64,000 bases of DNA. Origin: Desulfuromonas sp. Lineage in GTDB: Bacteria > Desulfobacterota > Desulfuromonadia > Desulfuromonadales > Geopsychrobacteraceae. A program made the position numbers and the translations under genes. Below are positions 46,206 through 57,114 of this stretch, piece after piece (the first letter of the stretch is position 1; every line of letters begins with the position of its first letter). The stretch spans positions 1 through 64,000 of the forward strand of contig PKUD01000087.1 in NCBI GenBank assembly GCA_002869695.1. The letters are read 5' to 3'. Below the pieces are notes generated by a model. It was not told where the DNA came from. It did no database searches and saw only the letters and a list, made by a program, of their open reading frames with translations.

Positions 46206-46979
46206 ATGAAAATTCTGGTCTGCATTAAACAGGTTCCCGACATGGAATCGAAATTCAAGGCCAACGCGGCCGGGGACTGGTTCGACAGTTCTGATCTGGC
46301 CTGGAGGATGAACGAATATGACGAGTACTCCGTCGAGCAGGCGATACAGCTTAAGGGGCAAGTCGGTGATGCTGATCTGACGGTCCTCTGTATCGGCGGC
46401 GAGCAGGTCAAGGAAACGATGAAAAAGGCGTTGGCCATGGGCTGTGACCGCGGCGTGCATATCCTCGATGAACAGAGTTATCAGCGGGACCCCTTCGCGA
46501 TCGCCTCACTGATCGCCAGTTTTGCGCGGGACAAGGACTTCGATGTGATCTTCACCGGTCTGCAGTCGCAGGATCGGGGCAGCGCCCAGGTCGGAGTGAT
46601 GGTCGCAGAGCTTTTAGGACTGCCGGCTCTGACAACTCTGGTTGAATTTGCCTACGACAATGGCACCATCAACGGCAAGCGCGAACTGGAAGGGGGAACA
46701 AGAGGCAAGGTCAGCTGCAAGACCCCGGCCCTGGTGACCTGCCAACTCGGTCTCAACACGCCTCGCTACCCCACCCTGCCGAACATCATGAAGGCAAAGA
46801 AAAAAGAGCTGATTTCAATCCCGGCCAGCGACTTGGGTGCTTCCGACTCGCGCAGCCAGTCCCTCAAACTGGCCCCGCCGGAGAAGAAAGGAAGCGGCCT
46901 GATCCTTGAAGGAGAGCCCGCCGAGATAGCCGATCAGCTGATCCGCATCCTTAAAGAAAAAACTACTGTGCTGGCCTAG
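46206..46979 (+). CDS. etfB: electron transfer flavoprotein beta subunit
   Basis: This 257-residue protein has the EtfB nucleotide-binding region (LVCIKQVPDMESKF near the start, VLCIGGEQVKETMKKALAMGCDRG about 60-85) and the signature GLQSQDRGSAQVGVMVAELLGLP (about 117). With EtfA it accepts electrons from the acyl-CoA dehydrogenases in the same operon. Ribosome site GGAGG. It is the first gene after the sigma54 promoter. Confidence 0.96.
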   Translation: MKILVCIKQVPDMESKFKANAAGDWFDSSDLAWRMNEYDEYSVEQAIQLKGQVGDADLTVLCIGGEQVKETMKKALAMGCDRGVHILDEQSYQRDPFAIASLIASFARDKDFDVIFTGLQSQDRGSAQVGVMVAELLGLPALTTLVEFAYDNGTINGKRELEGGTRGKVSCKTPALVTCQLGLNTPRYPTLPNIMKAKKKELISIPASDLGASDSRSQSLKLAPPEKKGSGLILEGEPAEIADQLIRILKEKTTVLA

Positions 46980-46988
46980 GAGGCAATG

Positions 46989-47903
46989 ATGAAACTTCTC
47001 CTGATTGCGGAATCCCGTGAAGGAAAGCTGCTTGGCAGCAGCTCCGAACTGACCTGTTTCGCCAAACAGATGAATGCCGACAGCGTCATGCTGCTGGTCG
47101 GCAACGACAACGACCTGCCTGCCTACAACGGTACTCTCTACCTTGCCGATCCAGCCCAGGCAGGAGAGTTCAACCCGGCTGTCCACAAACAACTGGTGCT
47201 GGAGGTTGTCGCCAAAGAGCAACCGGACATGATCGTCCTGTCTCATTCCAGCTATGGCTGGGATCTGGCCCCGCGGCTGGCGGTCGCCCTGAACGCAGCG
47301 CAGATCTCCGAGGTGGTGGAGGTCAAGCAGGACGGGCTGCTGGTGCCCGTCTGCAATGCCAAGCTGCGGCGCCAGGTCAAACCAGACACCGAGATCTGCG
47401 TGGTGACCCTGCAGGCCGGCGCGTTTACCCCGAGTGAAGAGTTAACGGGCACCCCGGTGGTGGTCAAGCTCACCGCCGATGGCGAAGGGAATATCCTGTT
47501 CCAGGGATACGAGGCAGCAGAAGAGACCGGCGTCGATCTGTCTAAAGCCGAGGTTGTCGTCAGTGCCGGGCGCGGCATCGGCAAACCGGAAAATCTGGAA
47601 ATGATCGCGGCACTGGCCAAAGCGCTCAAAGGCGAATTCGGCGCCAGCCGCCCGGTCGTCGATGCCGAATGGGCCGAGCACAGCCGCCAGGTCGGCACCA
47701 CCGGCCAGACGGTCAGCCCCAAGCTCTACGTTGCCTGCGGTATCTCCGGCGCAATCCAGCACCTGGCGGGGATGAAGAAGTCGGAATTCATTGTCGCGAT
47801 CAACACCGACAAAGATGCACCGATCGGCGAAGTGGCCGATGTATTGGCGGTCGTGGACCTGAAGCAACTGGTGCCGATTCTGACCGAGAAACTCTCAGCT
47901 TAA
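46989..47903 (+). CDS. etfA: electron transfer flavoprotein alpha subunit
   Basis: This 304-residue protein has the EtfA N-terminal domain and the C-terminal FAD-binding half with [10 protein letters not shown] (about 195), [24 protein letters not shown] and INTDKDAPI, which is the classical signature. The ATG at 46989 is better spaced from AGGAGG than the ATG three bases before. It passes electrons to the quinone pool or another reductase; no ETF:quinone oxidoreductase lies in this window. It starts nine bases after etfB. Confidence 0.96.
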   Translation: MKLLLIAESREGKLLGSSSELTCFAKQMNADSVMLLVGNDNDLPAYNGTLYLADPAQAGEFNPAVHKQLVLEVVAKEQPDMIVLSHSSYGWDLAPRLAVALNAAQISEVVEVKQDGLLVPVCNAKLRRQVKPDTEICVVTLQAGAFTPSEELTGTPVVVKLTADGEGNILFQGYEAAEETGVDLSKAEVVVSAGRGIGKPENLEMIAALAKALKGEFGASRPVVDAEWAEHSRQVGTTGQTVSPKLYVACGISGAIQHLAGMKKSEFIVAINTDKDAPIGEVADVLAVVDLKQLVPILTEKLSA

Positions 47904-47932
47904 CCGTTCCAATTATTTGCAAAGGACAGAAC

Positions 47933-49108
47933 ATGAACGAAGTCTTTGTCATCGATGCGTTACGCACACCTTTCGGCAGTTTCGGCGGTTCCCTGGCTGA
48001 TGTTCCTGCCCCGCAACTGGCAGCCACCGTGACCAGGGCGCTGCTTGAACGACACAAGCTCGACCCGGCCGCTCTTGATCAGTTCATCGCCGGGCAGGTG
48101 CTTACCGCCGGCAGTGGTCAGGCCCCGGCCCGGCAGGCGATGCGCGGCGCCGGAGTTCCTGATGGCGTAGCGGCGATGACCATCAACAAGGTCTGTGGCA
48201 GCGGACTCAAGGCAATGATGCTGGCGGCGGATGCAATACGCCTCGGCGATGACCAGCTGTCTGTCGCCGGGGGCATGGAGAACATGTCGTTGGCCCCATA
48301 CTCTCTGCCGGCGGCACGCTACGGCATGCGCATGGGAAACGCTCAAGCGGTTGACCTGCTGATTCATGATGCGCTGCTCGATCCCTACAGCGGGCGGCAC
48401 ATGGGCGAGGTCACCGAGGTCGCAATCGCAGAACAGGAGATTGGGCGGGAGGCGCAGGACGAGTATGCGCTCAGCTCATATAAAAGGGCGCAGCAGGCAG
48501 CTGAACGTGGTTTCTTTACGCGGGAAATCGTCCCTGTGGTCAAAATCGACCGTAAGGGAGAGAAGATCATCGAAAATGACGAGGAACCCTCACGGGTCGA
48601 CTTTTCCAAGTTCACCTCGCTACGTCCGGTATTCAAGAAAGAGGGCACCTTGACCGCCGGCAACGCGTCAACCATCAATGACGGCGCCGCCTTCGCTCTC
48701 CTGGCCGGCAAGGCGGCCTGTGACCGGTACTCGTTAACCCCAAAGGCCAGAATGGTCGCCTACGCCACCAACAGTCTGCACCCGGATCAGTTTCCGGTCG
48801 CGCCGATCGGGGCCATAGAGCGGGTCTGCGCAAAAGCCGGTTTAACCCTAGAGCAGATCGACCGCTTTGAAATTAACGAAGCGTTCTCCGCGGTCGCGCT
48901 GATGGCGATCAACCGTCTGCAGCTCGATCGAGAGAAGGTCAATGTCAACGGCGGAGCGGTCTCTATCGGCCATCCGGTCGGCGCGAGCGGCGGCCGGCTG
49001 GTCGCTACCCTGCTGAACGGCCTTGCTGAAAGCGGCGGCCGCTACGGACTGGCAACCCTCTGCATCGGTGGCGGCGAGGCGGTTGCGGCAGTGTTTGAGA
49101 AACTGTAG
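47933..49108 (+). CDS. acetyl-CoA acetyltransferase (thiolase)
   Basis: This 391-residue thiolase has the nucleophilic Cys in NKVCGSGLKAMM (about 89), the His in NEAFSAVALM, GHPVGASGGR (about 347) and the C-terminal CIGGGEA with the second catalytic Cys. It cleaves acetoacetyl-CoA, or condenses two acetyl-CoA, and may also take 3-oxoacyl-CoAs. AAAGGA precedes the ATG. It lies directly after etfBA and before 3-hydroxybutyryl-CoA dehydrogenase, so it closes the beta-oxidation cycle. Confidence 0.95.
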   Translation: MNEVFVIDALRTPFGSFGGSLADVPAPQLAATVTRALLERHKLDPAALDQFIAGQVLTAGSGQAPARQAMRGAGVPDGVAAMTINKVCGSGLKAMMLAADAIRLGDDQLSVAGGMENMSLAPYSLPAARYGMRMGNAQAVDLLIHDALLDPYSGRHMGEVTEVAIAEQEIGREAQDEYALSSYKRAQQAAERGFFTREIVPVVKIDRKGEKIIENDEEPSRVDFSKFTSLRPVFKKEGTLTAGNASTINDGAAFALLAGKAACDRYSLTPKARMVAYATNSLHPDQFPVAPIGAIERVCAKAGLTLEQIDRFEINEAFSAVALMAINRLQLDREKVNVNGGAVSIGHPVGASGGRLVATLLNGLAESGGRYGLATLCIGGGEAVAAVFEKL

Positions 49109-49166
49109 AGGTGCTCACCGAAGAGCAGCGTAGAGAGTATTCATATTTCTCTCAGGGAGGAACGGA

Positions 49167-50018
49167 ATGACAATTAGACGAATCATGGTCATCGGCGCCG
49201 GCCAGATGGGTGGCGGTATCGCCCAGGTCGCAGCCCAGGCCGGTCTGCAGGTGGTCCTGAACGATATCGACCAGGGGTTAATCGAAAAGCGGTTGGCCTT
49301 TATCGACAAACTGCTGCTGAAGAGTATCGAGAAAGAGCGGATAACCGCGGCCGAAAAGGCTGACATCCTGTCCCGGCTCACCCCCTCGACCAGCCTTGAT
49401 GACGGCGCCGGGGTTGACTTCATCGTTGAAGCGGCGACGGAAAATATGGCGCTCAAGGAGAAAATATTTCGCGCCCTGGATGAATGTGCCAAGCCGGACA
49501 CGATCCTCGCCACGAACACCTCCTCCCTGCCGATTACCGAAATCGCTGCCGTGACCAAGCGCCCGGAGCAGGTGATCGGAATGCATTTCATGAATCCGGT
49601 CCCGGTCATGGAGCTGGTTGAGGTGATCCGTGGTATCGCCACAAGTGACGCAACTTACGCCTCGGTCAAAGCACTTGCTGAGCAGATGGGCAAAACACCC
49701 GTCGAGGTCAACGATTATCCCGGCTTTATCTCCAACCGGGTACTGATGCCGATGATCAACGAAGCGATTTACTGCGTCTACGAAGGAGTGGCCGAGCCGG
49801 AAGCAATCGATACGGTGATGAAACTGGGAATGAACCATCCGATGGGGCCGCTGACCCTGGCAGATTTTATCGGCCTGGATACCTGCCTGGCGATCATGGA
49901 AGTCCTCTACGCCGGATTCGCCGACAGCAAGTACCGCCCCTGCCCTCTGCTGCGCAAGATGGTCAAGGCCGGCTGGTTAGGCAAGAAGAGCGGTCGAGGT
50001 TTTTTCAGTTATCTATAG
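49167..50018 (+). CDS. 3-hydroxybutyryl-CoA dehydrogenase
   Basis: This 283-residue enzyme has the Rossmann motif [17 protein letters not shown] (about 10), [18 protein letters not shown] with the catalytic His, DYPGFISNR and [18 protein letters not shown]. Its length is that of the single-function short-chain enzyme. It oxidises (S)-3-hydroxyacyl-CoA with NAD+. GGGAGG precedes the start. It lies in the etf operon. Confidence 0.95.
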   Translation: MTIRRIMVIGAGQMGGGIAQVAAQAGLQVVLNDIDQGLIEKRLAFIDKLLLKSIEKERITAAEKADILSRLTPSTSLDDGAGVDFIVEAATENMALKEKIFRALDECAKPDTILATNTSSLPITEIAAVTKRPEQVIGMHFMNPVPVMELVEVIRGIATSDATYASVKALAEQMGKTPVEVNDYPGFISNRVLMPMINEAIYCVYEGVAEPEAIDTVMKLGMNHPMGPLTLADFIGLDTCLAIMEVLYAGFADSKYRPCPLLRKMVKAGWLGKKSGRGFFSYL

Positions 50019-50089
50019 AACGCCATCTTCGGTCGGTTGCTTCGGTGCGCGATGAGACAGTCATTGAGCCGACCCCAAAGGAGAGAAGC

Positions 50090-50872
50090 ATGGTCCTGAA
50101 AAATATTCTGGTCCACCTGGACGACACCCCGCGGAGTCCCCTGCGTTACGACTTGGCGCTGCAACTGGCCCAGCGACAACAGGCGTGCCTGACCGCCTTT
50201 TACTCAACCGCGTCCCCCTACTTCTCGCAGGGTGCAGAAATGCCGCAGCGGAAAGCGGCACATGCCGACTACGCCGAAAAGGCCGCCCAGTCAGGGGTCA
50301 AATTCATCTGGGCCGAAGCAGATGAAGCAGAAGCAATCATGCCTCTGACCAGCCGGATCATCTACCAGTCGACCTATGCCGACCTGTGCATTATCGGCCA
50401 ACCGGGCAAACAGCCCCCGCCTCCCCGCGATCTTCCCGAACGGCTCATTCTGGCGTCCGGGCACCCGGTTATCACGATCCCCTTTGCCGGCCACTTCAAG
50501 TCCCTCGGCAGCAGGGTGATGATCGCATGGAGAGCCGGAAGGGCGTCCGCCCGGGCGCTCGCCGATGCGATGCCCTTCATGCTGCAGGCCGATGAAGTCA
50601 TACTGATCAGCTTTTGCGCTAACGATGAAGAACGCAAAAAAAATGAGCGTTCACTGCAGAAGATCGAGCACCACCTGTCACTTCACGGGATTAAGGCCAA
50701 ACTTGAAAATCGCCTGATCTCCAACATCAGCCTTGGCGATGCCCTGCTCAACCGTGCGGCAGAGGAAGGAATCGATCTGCTGGTTTGCGGCGGCATGGTT
50801 GCATCCCAACTGGGGCCATTGGCATATCACCTTCTGCAGCAGATGACCGTGCCGGTCCTGATGTCGAGCTAA
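50090..50872 (+). CDS. tandem universal stress protein (UspA family)
   Basis: This 260-residue protein appears to have two Usp units: an N-terminal LKNILVHLDDTPRSPLRYDLALQLA and a second half VMIAWRAGRASARALADAMPFM, ending with VCGGMVASQLGPLAYHLL and a final VPVLMSS. The ATP-binding G-2x-G-9x-G pattern is not clearly complete. AAAGGAGAG precedes ATG 50090. Its position inside a beta-oxidation operon is unusual and suggests a stress or energy-state role for this pathway. Confidence 0.85.
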   Translation: MVLKNILVHLDDTPRSPLRYDLALQLAQRQQACLTAFYSTASPYFSQGAEMPQRKAAHADYAEKAAQSGVKFIWAEADEAEAIMPLTSRIIYQSTYADLCIIGQPGKQPPPPRDLPERLILASGHPVITIPFAGHFKSLGSRVMIAWRAGRASARALADAMPFMLQADEVILISFCANDEERKKNERSLQKIEHHLSLHGIKAKLENRLISNISLGDALLNRAAEEGIDLLVCGGMVASQLGPLAYHLLQQMTVPVLMSS

Positions 50873-50914
50873 TTCACTGCTATGGGTCTGAAGTTACACG
50901 ATCGAGGAGCACAA

Positions 50915-51700
50915 ATGATGAATTTTGAAAACCTGCTGGTTGAAATCGTCGATGGCATCGCAACTGTGACCATCAATCGTCCCAAGGCTCTGAATGCACT
51001 GAACGAACAAACCCTGGGTGAACTGCAAAGCGCTTTCAGCCATTTTGCCGAAGATGATGCGGTTCAGGTGATCATCATCACCGGCAGTGGCGAAAAGGCC
51101 TTCGTCGCAGGAGCCGATATTGCAGCAATGCAGCCATTGTCTGCCCTGCAGGCGAGAACCTTTGCCAAACTGGGTCACCAGGTGATGCGCCACATCGAAG
51201 CCTGTCCCAAACCGGTCATCGCTGCAGTCAACGGTTTCGCCCTTGGTGGCGGCTGTGAGCTGGCACTGGGCTGCGATATCCGCCTGGTCTCTGACAACGC
51301 ACGTTTCGGTCAGCCCGAGGTCAACCTCGGTGTGATCCCCGGTTTCGGCGGGACCCAGCGTTTATCGCGACTGGTCGGAAAAGGTCTGGCGATGGAACTG
51401 GTTCTCACCGGCGACATGATTGATGCAGGTGAAGCCTACAGAATCGGCTTGGCCAACAAGGTCATTGTCCAGGCCGATCTGCTCGACGCGGCAAAGGCAA
51501 TGGCGGCCAAAATCATCAGTAAGGGCCCGCTTGCAGTCAGACTGGCAAAAGAAGCGATCCGCAACGGGCTGGAGATGGACCTTGACAAGGCCAACCAGTA
51601 CGAAGCTGAACTGTTCGGGCTCTGCTTCGCCAGCAAAGAGCAGAAGGAAGGGATGCTGGCGTTTCTGGAAAAGCGCCCGGCAAACTTTAGCGGAGAATAG
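50915..51700 (+). CDS. enoyl-CoA hydratase (crotonase)
   Basis: This 261-residue crotonase has KAFVAGADIAAMQ (about 64), NGFALGGGCELALGCDIRL (about 105), and FGQPEVNLGVIPGFGGTQRL with both catalytic Glu positions (ELALG and PEVNLG) kept, as in standard enoyl-CoA hydratase. It hydrates crotonyl-CoA or a branched homologue. It starts after GAGGAG and belongs to the etf operon with the thiolase and dehydrogenases. Confidence 0.95.
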   Translation: MMNFENLLVEIVDGIATVTINRPKALNALNEQTLGELQSAFSHFAEDDAVQVIIITGSGEKAFVAGADIAAMQPLSALQARTFAKLGHQVMRHIEACPKPVIAAVNGFALGGGCELALGCDIRLVSDNARFGQPEVNLGVIPGFGGTQRLSRLVGKGLAMELVLTGDMIDAGEAYRIGLANKVIVQADLLDAAKAMAAKIISKGPLAVRLAKEAIRNGLEMDLDKANQYEAELFGLCFASKEQKEGMLAFLEKRPANFSGE

Positions 51701-51742
51701 CGATCTGAGCGCATTTCCTGCGACATCGTTCAGGAGTATCAG

Positions 51743-52900
51743 ATGTACCTAGATTTAACCGAAGAACAAAAACTGATTCAGGAAACGGCCCGCGAGTTCG
51801 CCAACGCAGAGCTATTCCCCGTTGCCGCCGCACTCGATCACGGGGAAAATGAGCAGGTCTTCTTTAACAATCTGGCGAAACTGGCTGAACTCGGATTCAT
51901 GGGTTTGAATGTCCGCGAAGAATATGGCGGCACGGAAGCCGGCGTTGTCGCCTTTTCCGTCGCGTTGACCGAAATTTCCCGGGCCTGCGCCTCAACCGCC
52001 GTGACCTTGTCGGTCAACAACATGGTCTGCGAAATCATTCAGGCGGTCGGCAACCAAGATCAGTGTCAGCAGTATATCCCGAAAATCTGCTCCGGAGAAT
52101 ACCTCGCCGGAGCCTTTGCCCTGACCGAAACCGGCGCCGGATCAGATCCTGCCGGAATGTCCACAAGCGCAACCCGCGATGGCGAACACTGGATACTCAA
52201 CGGCAACAAGGTGTTCATCACCAGTGCACCTTATGCAGGGGTTTTTGTCGTCTGGGCAGTCACCGACAAGAAGGCTCCGAAAGGGAAGGGGATCAGCTGT
52301 TTCCTGGTTGAGCAGCATAGCCCGGGACTGATAATCGGCAAAAAAGAGGAAAAACTCGGGCAACACGCATCAGCGACCAATGAACTGCTTTTCCAGGATT
52401 GCCGTATTCCCGGAGACGCGCTGTTGGGAAAACTAAACGACGGTTTCCGCGTCGCAGTCGGCGAACTGGCTGGTGGCCGCATTGGTATCGGCTCCCTGGC
52501 ATTGGGTGTTGGTCTGGCAGCCATGGACGCAGCGACCAGTTATTCTCTCCAGCGAAAACAGTTCGAGCAGAAGATCTCCGAATTTCAGGCGATTCAGTGG
52601 AAGATTGCTGACAGTTATACCGAGCTCGACGCCGCACGACTCCTGCTGATGAACGCGGCTTTCAAAAAAGAACAGGGCCGCAGTTTCGGCAAGGAGGCCT
52701 CGATGGCCAAACTGTTCGCCAGTGAAGCCGCCAACCGCGCCTGTTACGAAGCGATGCAGATGTTCGGCGGTTACGGTTATACCAGCGACTTCCCGATTGA
52801 ACGCTATGCCCGGGATGCGCGCATCACCAGTATTTATGAAGGGACCAGCGAAATCCAGCGGTTGATCATCGCCCGCGACATCCTGCGCAGCTTTTCATGA
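51743..52900 (+). CDS. acyl-CoA dehydrogenase (short/branched chain)
   Basis: This 385-residue flavoenzyme has the FAD-binding motifs [15 protein letters not shown] and [13 protein letters not shown] (in the middle domain) and the catalytic base in [14 protein letters not shown] near residue 366. [21 protein letters not shown] is the usual C-terminal FAD contact. Specificity for butyryl-, isobutyryl- or 2-methylbutyryl-CoA cannot be told. It passes electrons to EtfAB of the same operon and lies 42 bases after the crotonase. Confidence 0.94.
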   Translation: MYLDLTEEQKLIQETAREFANAELFPVAAALDHGENEQVFFNNLAKLAELGFMGLNVREEYGGTEAGVVAFSVALTEISRACASTAVTLSVNNMVCEIIQAVGNQDQCQQYIPKICSGEYLAGAFALTETGAGSDPAGMSTSATRDGEHWILNGNKVFITSAPYAGVFVVWAVTDKKAPKGKGISCFLVEQHSPGLIIGKKEEKLGQHASATNELLFQDCRIPGDALLGKLNDGFRVAVGELAGGRIGIGSLALGVGLAAMDAATSYSLQRKQFEQKISEFQAIQWKIADSYTELDAARLLLMNAAFKKEQGRSFGKEASMAKLFASEAANRACYEAMQMFGGYGYTSDFPIERYARDARITSIYEGTSEIQRLIIARDILRSFS

Positions 52901-52934
52901 TTCTTATGACAATTCTAAACAAGGGAGTGGACTC

Positions 52935-54083
52935 ATGATTTTCGAACTGACCGATGAACACAAATTGATGCGCCAGATGGTTCGGGATTTTGCCGAGGCG
53001 GAAATTGCGCCCGGTATCGAGCAGCGTGATGAGGAGGAGAGGTTCGATCGTGAACTGATGTACGACAAACTCGGCGAACTGGGACTGACCGGAATCGTCT
53101 TTCCTGAACAATATGGCGGGGCCGATGCCGATTACATCAGTTATGCAATCGCTGTTGAAGAGCTGTCTCGTGTCTGTGCTTCGACCGGCGTCACCCTCTC
53201 GGCCCACCTCTCCCTCGGGGCCAATCCGATCTTCCTGTTCGGCACCGAAGCGCAGATGAAGAAATTTCTCAAACCGCTCGCAGAAGGGAGCAAAATGGGC
53301 GCATTTGGTCTGACCGAAAATTCAGCCGGTTCAGATGCCGGTGGCACCAAGACCACCGCGGTGCGTGACGGTGACGACTGGGTGTTGAACGGCAGCAAGA
53401 TTTTCTGCACCAACGGCGGTGACGCTGAGATCTATATTATTTTCGCCCGTACCGACAAGGAGGCCCAGAAACATCACGGTATCAGCGCCTTTATTGTCGA
53501 AAAGGACACTCCGGGTTTCAGTTTCGGCAAAAAAGAGAAAAAGCTCGGCATCCGCTCTTCGCCGACCATGGAACTGGTTTATGAAAATTGTCGGATTCCG
53601 GCGGAGAACCTGCTTGGCGCAGAGGGCGAAGGGTTCAAGATCGCGATGAAAACGCTTGACGGAGGTCGTATCGGAATCGCAGCCCAGGCCCTCGGCATAG
53701 CTCAGGGAGCGTTCGAAGCGGCACTGAACTATGCCAAGGAACGCAAACAGTTCAACCAGCCGATCAGCTCCTTCCAGGCGGTTCAATTCAAGTTGGCTGA
53801 TATGGCGACCGAGATCGAGGCTGCCCGGCTTCTGGTTTACCAGGCGGCTTACAAGGCAAGTGCCGGCATCCCCTACAGTAAGGATTCAGCAATGGCCAAA
53901 CTGTACGCTTCAGATGTCGCCATGAAGGTCACCACTGAGGCGATCCAGGTGTTTGGCGGTTACGGATATACCCGTGAATTCCCTGTCGAACGGATGATGC
54001 GCGATGCCAAAATCACCCAGATCTACGAAGGGACCAACGAGGTGCAACGGGTCGTTATCAGCGCTGCGCTGACCAGAGACTGA
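52935..54083 (+). CDS. acyl-CoA dehydrogenase (butyryl-CoA type)
   Basis: This 382-residue flavoenzyme has [34 protein letters not shown] and the catalytic Glu in [14 protein letters not shown] near residue 368, as in short-chain (butyryl) dehydrogenases. It is the second such enzyme in tandem, which suggests different substrates, one straight and one branched. It ends the etf operon; a long hairpin follows. Confidence 0.94.
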   Translation: MIFELTDEHKLMRQMVRDFAEAEIAPGIEQRDEEERFDRELMYDKLGELGLTGIVFPEQYGGADADYISYAIAVEELSRVCASTGVTLSAHLSLGANPIFLFGTEAQMKKFLKPLAEGSKMGAFGLTENSAGSDAGGTKTTAVRDGDDWVLNGSKIFCTNGGDAEIYIIFARTDKEAQKHHGISAFIVEKDTPGFSFGKKEKKLGIRSSPTMELVYENCRIPAENLLGAEGEGFKIAMKTLDGGRIGIAAQALGIAQGAFEAALNYAKERKQFNQPISSFQAVQFKLADMATEIEAARLLVYQAAYKASAGIPYSKDSAMAKLYASDVAMKVTTEAIQVFGGYGYTREFPVERMMRDAKITQIYEGTNEVQRVVISAALTRD

Positions 54084-54106
54084 CAACCGCGCAATGAATC
54101 AGGGTT

Positions 54107-54150
54107 AACGGACGGAGACAACTGTTAGCAAGCAGTCGTCTCCATCCGTT
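54107..54150 (+). terminator. long hairpin after the etf operon
   Basis: AACGGACGGAGAC and GTCTCCATCCGTT pair over 13 bases with one mismatch around an 18-base loop that also has a small internal stem. No T run follows, so it may weaken rather than fully stop transcription into the leucine operon. Confidence 0.55.
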
Positions 54151-54255
54151 GACACCGCCGCAGGACGTTCCGAAACATATCACAACGCACCAGTTAACAC
54201 CTTACAGATCAGTAGGTTAGCAAATCATAAAAATAAAAGATCGGCCCCGAAAGTC

Positions 54256-54271
54256 TGGCACCTGCCTTGCA
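54256..54271 (+). promoter_or_regulatory. sigma54 (-24/-12) promoter of the leucine degradation operon
   Basis: TGGCACCTGCCTTGCA is an exact match to TGGCAC-N5-TTGCA, 43 bases before liuA. Confidence 0.85.
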
Positions 54272-54314
54272 AATTCATCAGGATATAACCTGAACCCATA
54301 GCAGGAGAGACGAG

Positions 54315-55493
54315 ATGACAGCAATCCATATTCCCGGACTTGAATACGGCCTTGACGACACCACGAAGCTTTTACGCGAAACTGTCAGGGACTTTGCTGC
54401 TGCTGAAATAGCTCCCAGGGCGGCCGACATCGATCGCGAAAACCTGTTTCCGGCCGATCTCTGGCGGAAAATGGGAGAGCTCGGTCTGCTCGGTATCACC
54501 GTCAGCGAAGACTATGGGGGAGCCGGGATGACTTATCTCGACCATGTCGTCGCCATGGAGGAAATCAGCCGCGCATCGGCATCGGTCGCCCTCTCCTACG
54601 GAGCTCATTCCAATCTATGCGTCAACCAGATCTACCGTAACGGCAGCGCGGAGCAGAAAAGCAGGTACCTGCCGAAACTGATCAGCGGGGAGCATGTCGG
54701 CGCTCTCGCCATGAGTGAATCAGGCGCGGGTTCCGACGTCGTCGGTATGCGCCTGCGAGCCGATCGCGAAGGCGACGTCTACCTGTTCAACGGCACCAAG
54801 ATGTGGATCACCAACGGTCCGGATGCCGATGTGCTGGTGGTCTACGCCAAGACCGACCTGGCTGGCGGACCGCGGGGAATCACCGCGTTTCTGGTCGAAA
54901 AGGGAACTCCCGGCTTCACCACGGCACAGAAGCTCGATAAACTCGGCATGCGCGGGTCCAACACCTGTGAGTTGGTTTTTGAAAATTGCCCGATCCCGGC
55001 GGAAAATATCCTTGGTGAATTGAACCAGGGCGTCAAAGTGCTGATGAGCGGTCTCGATTACGAGCGGATCGTTCTTTCCGGTGGTCCGCTGGGTATCATG
55101 AGCGCCTGCCTCGATGCAGTTCTCCCCTACCTGCACGAGAGGAAACAGTTCGGACGACCGATCGGCCAGTTCCAGCTCATGCAGGGGAAATTGGCCGATA
55201 TGTACACCAGCATGAACGCCTGCCGCGCTTACGTCTATGCGGTCGCAGCCGAGGCACAGCGCGGCAGCGGCCGAAAACTGCGCAAAGACGCTGCCGGAGT
55301 GATTCTTTACTCGGCTGAAAAAGCGACCCAGCTTGCTCTCGATAGTATCCAGTGCCTTGGCGGCAACGGCTACATCAACGAGTTTCCCACCGGCCGTCTG
55401 CTGCGCGATGCCAAGCTATACGAGATCGGTGCTGGTACCAGTGAAATCCGGCGCATGCTGATCGGCCGCGAACTGTTCGAATTGACAAGCTGA
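54315..55493 (+). CDS. liuA: isovaleryl-CoA dehydrogenase
   Basis: This 392-residue flavoenzyme differs from the two preceding dehydrogenases in the way isovaleryl-CoA dehydrogenase does: the catalytic Glu is in [16 protein letters not shown] (about 245-260), and the usual C-terminal Glu position is occupied by Gly ([12 protein letters not shown]). It converts isovaleryl-CoA to 3-methylcrotonyl-CoA and reduces ETF. ATG follows AGGAGAG. It is the first gene of a complete liuABCDE operon under its own sigma54 promoter. Confidence 0.96.
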   Translation: MTAIHIPGLEYGLDDTTKLLRETVRDFAAAEIAPRAADIDRENLFPADLWRKMGELGLLGITVSEDYGGAGMTYLDHVVAMEEISRASASVALSYGAHSNLCVNQIYRNGSAEQKSRYLPKLISGEHVGALAMSESGAGSDVVGMRLRADREGDVYLFNGTKMWITNGPDADVLVVYAKTDLAGGPRGITAFLVEKGTPGFTTAQKLDKLGMRGSNTCELVFENCPIPAENILGELNQGVKVLMSGLDYERIVLSGGPLGIMSACLDAVLPYLHERKQFGRPIGQFQLMQGKLADMYTSMNACRAYVYAVAAEAQRGSGRKLRKDAAGVILYSAEKATQLALDSIQCLGGNGYINEFPTGRLLRDAKLYEIGAGTSEIRRMLIGRELFELTS

Positions 55494-55504
55494 AAGGTTT
55501 GGAT

Positions 55505-57112
55505 ATGTCTGTCCTGAAGAGCCAACTGAAACCCGGCAGCGAAGAATTCAAGCAGAATGCGGCCAATCTGGCCACCCAGGTTGAGGATCTGCGCAGCAAG
55601 GTTGACCAGATCAAACTCGGCGGCGACGACAAGGCCCGACAGAAGCATGTCGATCGCGGGAAATTACTGCCGCGCGAACGGATCCGACAGCTGCTTGATG
55701 TCGGTTCGCCGTTTCTGGAGCTGTCGCAATTCGCCGCCTACAAGGTTTATGACAGCCAGGTGCCGGCCGCCGGGTTGATCACCGGCATCGGACGCATTGA
55801 GGGGCGCGAGTGCATGCTCGTTGTCAATGACGCCACCGTCAAAGGGGGGACCTACTTCCCGCTGACGGTAAAAAAACACCTCCGCGCCCAGGAGATCGCC
55901 GTGCAGAACAGACTGCCGTGCATCTACCTGGTCGATTCCGGCGGCGCTTTCCTGCCGAAACAGGACGAAGTATTCCCCGACCGTGACCATTTCGGACGGA
56001 TTTTCTATAACCAGGCGCAGATGTCTGCGCAGGGGATTCCGCAGATCGCCGTGGTGATGGGTTCCTGCACCGCCGGCGGTGCCTATGTGCCGGCGATGGC
56101 CGATGAAAGTATCATCGTCAAGCAGCAGGGAACTATCTTTCTCGGAGGACCGCCACTGGTCAAGGCAGCGACCGGTGAGGTGGTCAGCGCCGAGCAGCTT
56201 GGCGGTGCCGACACCCACTGCCGCACCTCCGGAGTCACCGATCACTACGCCGAAAACGACCCCCATGCCCTGGCCCTGACAAGGCGCATCGTGAGCAATC
56301 TCAACTATGCCAAGCGACCGGATATCAGCCTGCGTGACAGCCGTGAACCGCTTTACGACCCCGCTGAAATTTACGGTTTGATCCCGAGGGACACGCGCAA
56401 ACCTTTCGATGTGCGCGAGGTCATAGCACGTCTCGTCGACGGCAGCGAGTTCGACGAGTTCAAGCAACTCTATGGCACCACGCTGATCTGTGGCTTCGCT
56501 CATCTGCATGGCATCCCGGTCGGTATCGTCGCCAACAACGGTATCCTCTTTTCCGAGTCGGCTCTCAAAGGAACACATTTCATCCAGCTCTGCAGTCAGC
56601 GCGGCATCCCGCTGCTGTTTCTGCAGAACATCACCGGCTTCATGGTCGGCAGCAAATACGAAGCCGGCGGGATTGCCAAGGATGGCGCCAAGATGGTGAC
56701 CGCAGTCGCCTGCGCGAAGGTCCCCAAGTTGACCCTGCTGATCGGCGGCAGTTTCGGCGCCGGCAACTATGGCATGTGTGGACGTGCCTACAGCCCGCGC
56801 CTGATGTTCATGTGGCCCAACGCACGGATCTCGGTGATGGGTGGCGAGCAGGCCGCATCGGTACTGGCCCAGGTACGCCGAGACGGGATAGAAGCGAGGG
56901 GTAAAAGTTGGAGTGAGCAGGAGGAAGAGCAGTTCAAGGCGCCAATCCGCGACCAGTACGAACACCAGGGGCACCCCTACTATGCCAGCGCACGGCTCTG
57001 GGACGACGGCATCATCGATCCCGCCGACAGCCGCATGGTGCTCGGTTTAAGCCTCTCGGCCACCCTTAACGCCCCAATCGAACCAACCACTTTCGGTGTT
57101 TTCAGGATGTAA
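55505..57112 (+). CDS. liuB: methylcrotonyl-CoA carboxylase, carboxyltransferase subunit
   Basis: This 535-residue carboxyltransferase (beta subunit) has [15 protein letters not shown] near the N-terminus, [16 protein letters not shown] (about 183), [23 protein letters not shown] and [15 protein letters not shown], as in MCC beta rather than propionyl-CoA carboxylase. It transfers CO2 from biotin to 3-methylcrotonyl-CoA. ATG 55505 has AAAGG upstream. It starts 11 bases after liuA. Confidence 0.95.
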   Translation: MSVLKSQLKPGSEEFKQNAANLATQVEDLRSKVDQIKLGGDDKARQKHVDRGKLLPRERIRQLLDVGSPFLELSQFAAYKVYDSQVPAAGLITGIGRIEGRECMLVVNDATVKGGTYFPLTVKKHLRAQEIAVQNRLPCIYLVDSGGAFLPKQDEVFPDRDHFGRIFYNQAQMSAQGIPQIAVVMGSCTAGGAYVPAMADESIIVKQQGTIFLGGPPLVKAATGEVVSAEQLGGADTHCRTSGVTDHYAENDPHALALTRRIVSNLNYAKRPDISLRDSREPLYDPAEIYGLIPRDTRKPFDVREVIARLVDGSEFDEFKQLYGTTLICGFAHLHGIPVGIVANNGILFSESALKGTHFIQLCSQRGIPLLFLQNITGFMVGSKYEAGGIAKDGAKMVTAVACAKVPKLTLLIGGSFGAGNYGMCGRAYSPRLMFMWPNARISVMGGEQAASVLAQVRRDGIEARGKSWSEQEEEQFKAPIRDQYEHQGHPYYASARLWDDGIIDPADSRMVLGLSLSATLNAPIEPTTFGVFRM

Positions 57113-57114
57113 TC

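Noticed and set aside
55664-56974. Open frame of 436 codons on the minus strand
   Set aside because: Antisense to liuB; no motif or ribosome site.
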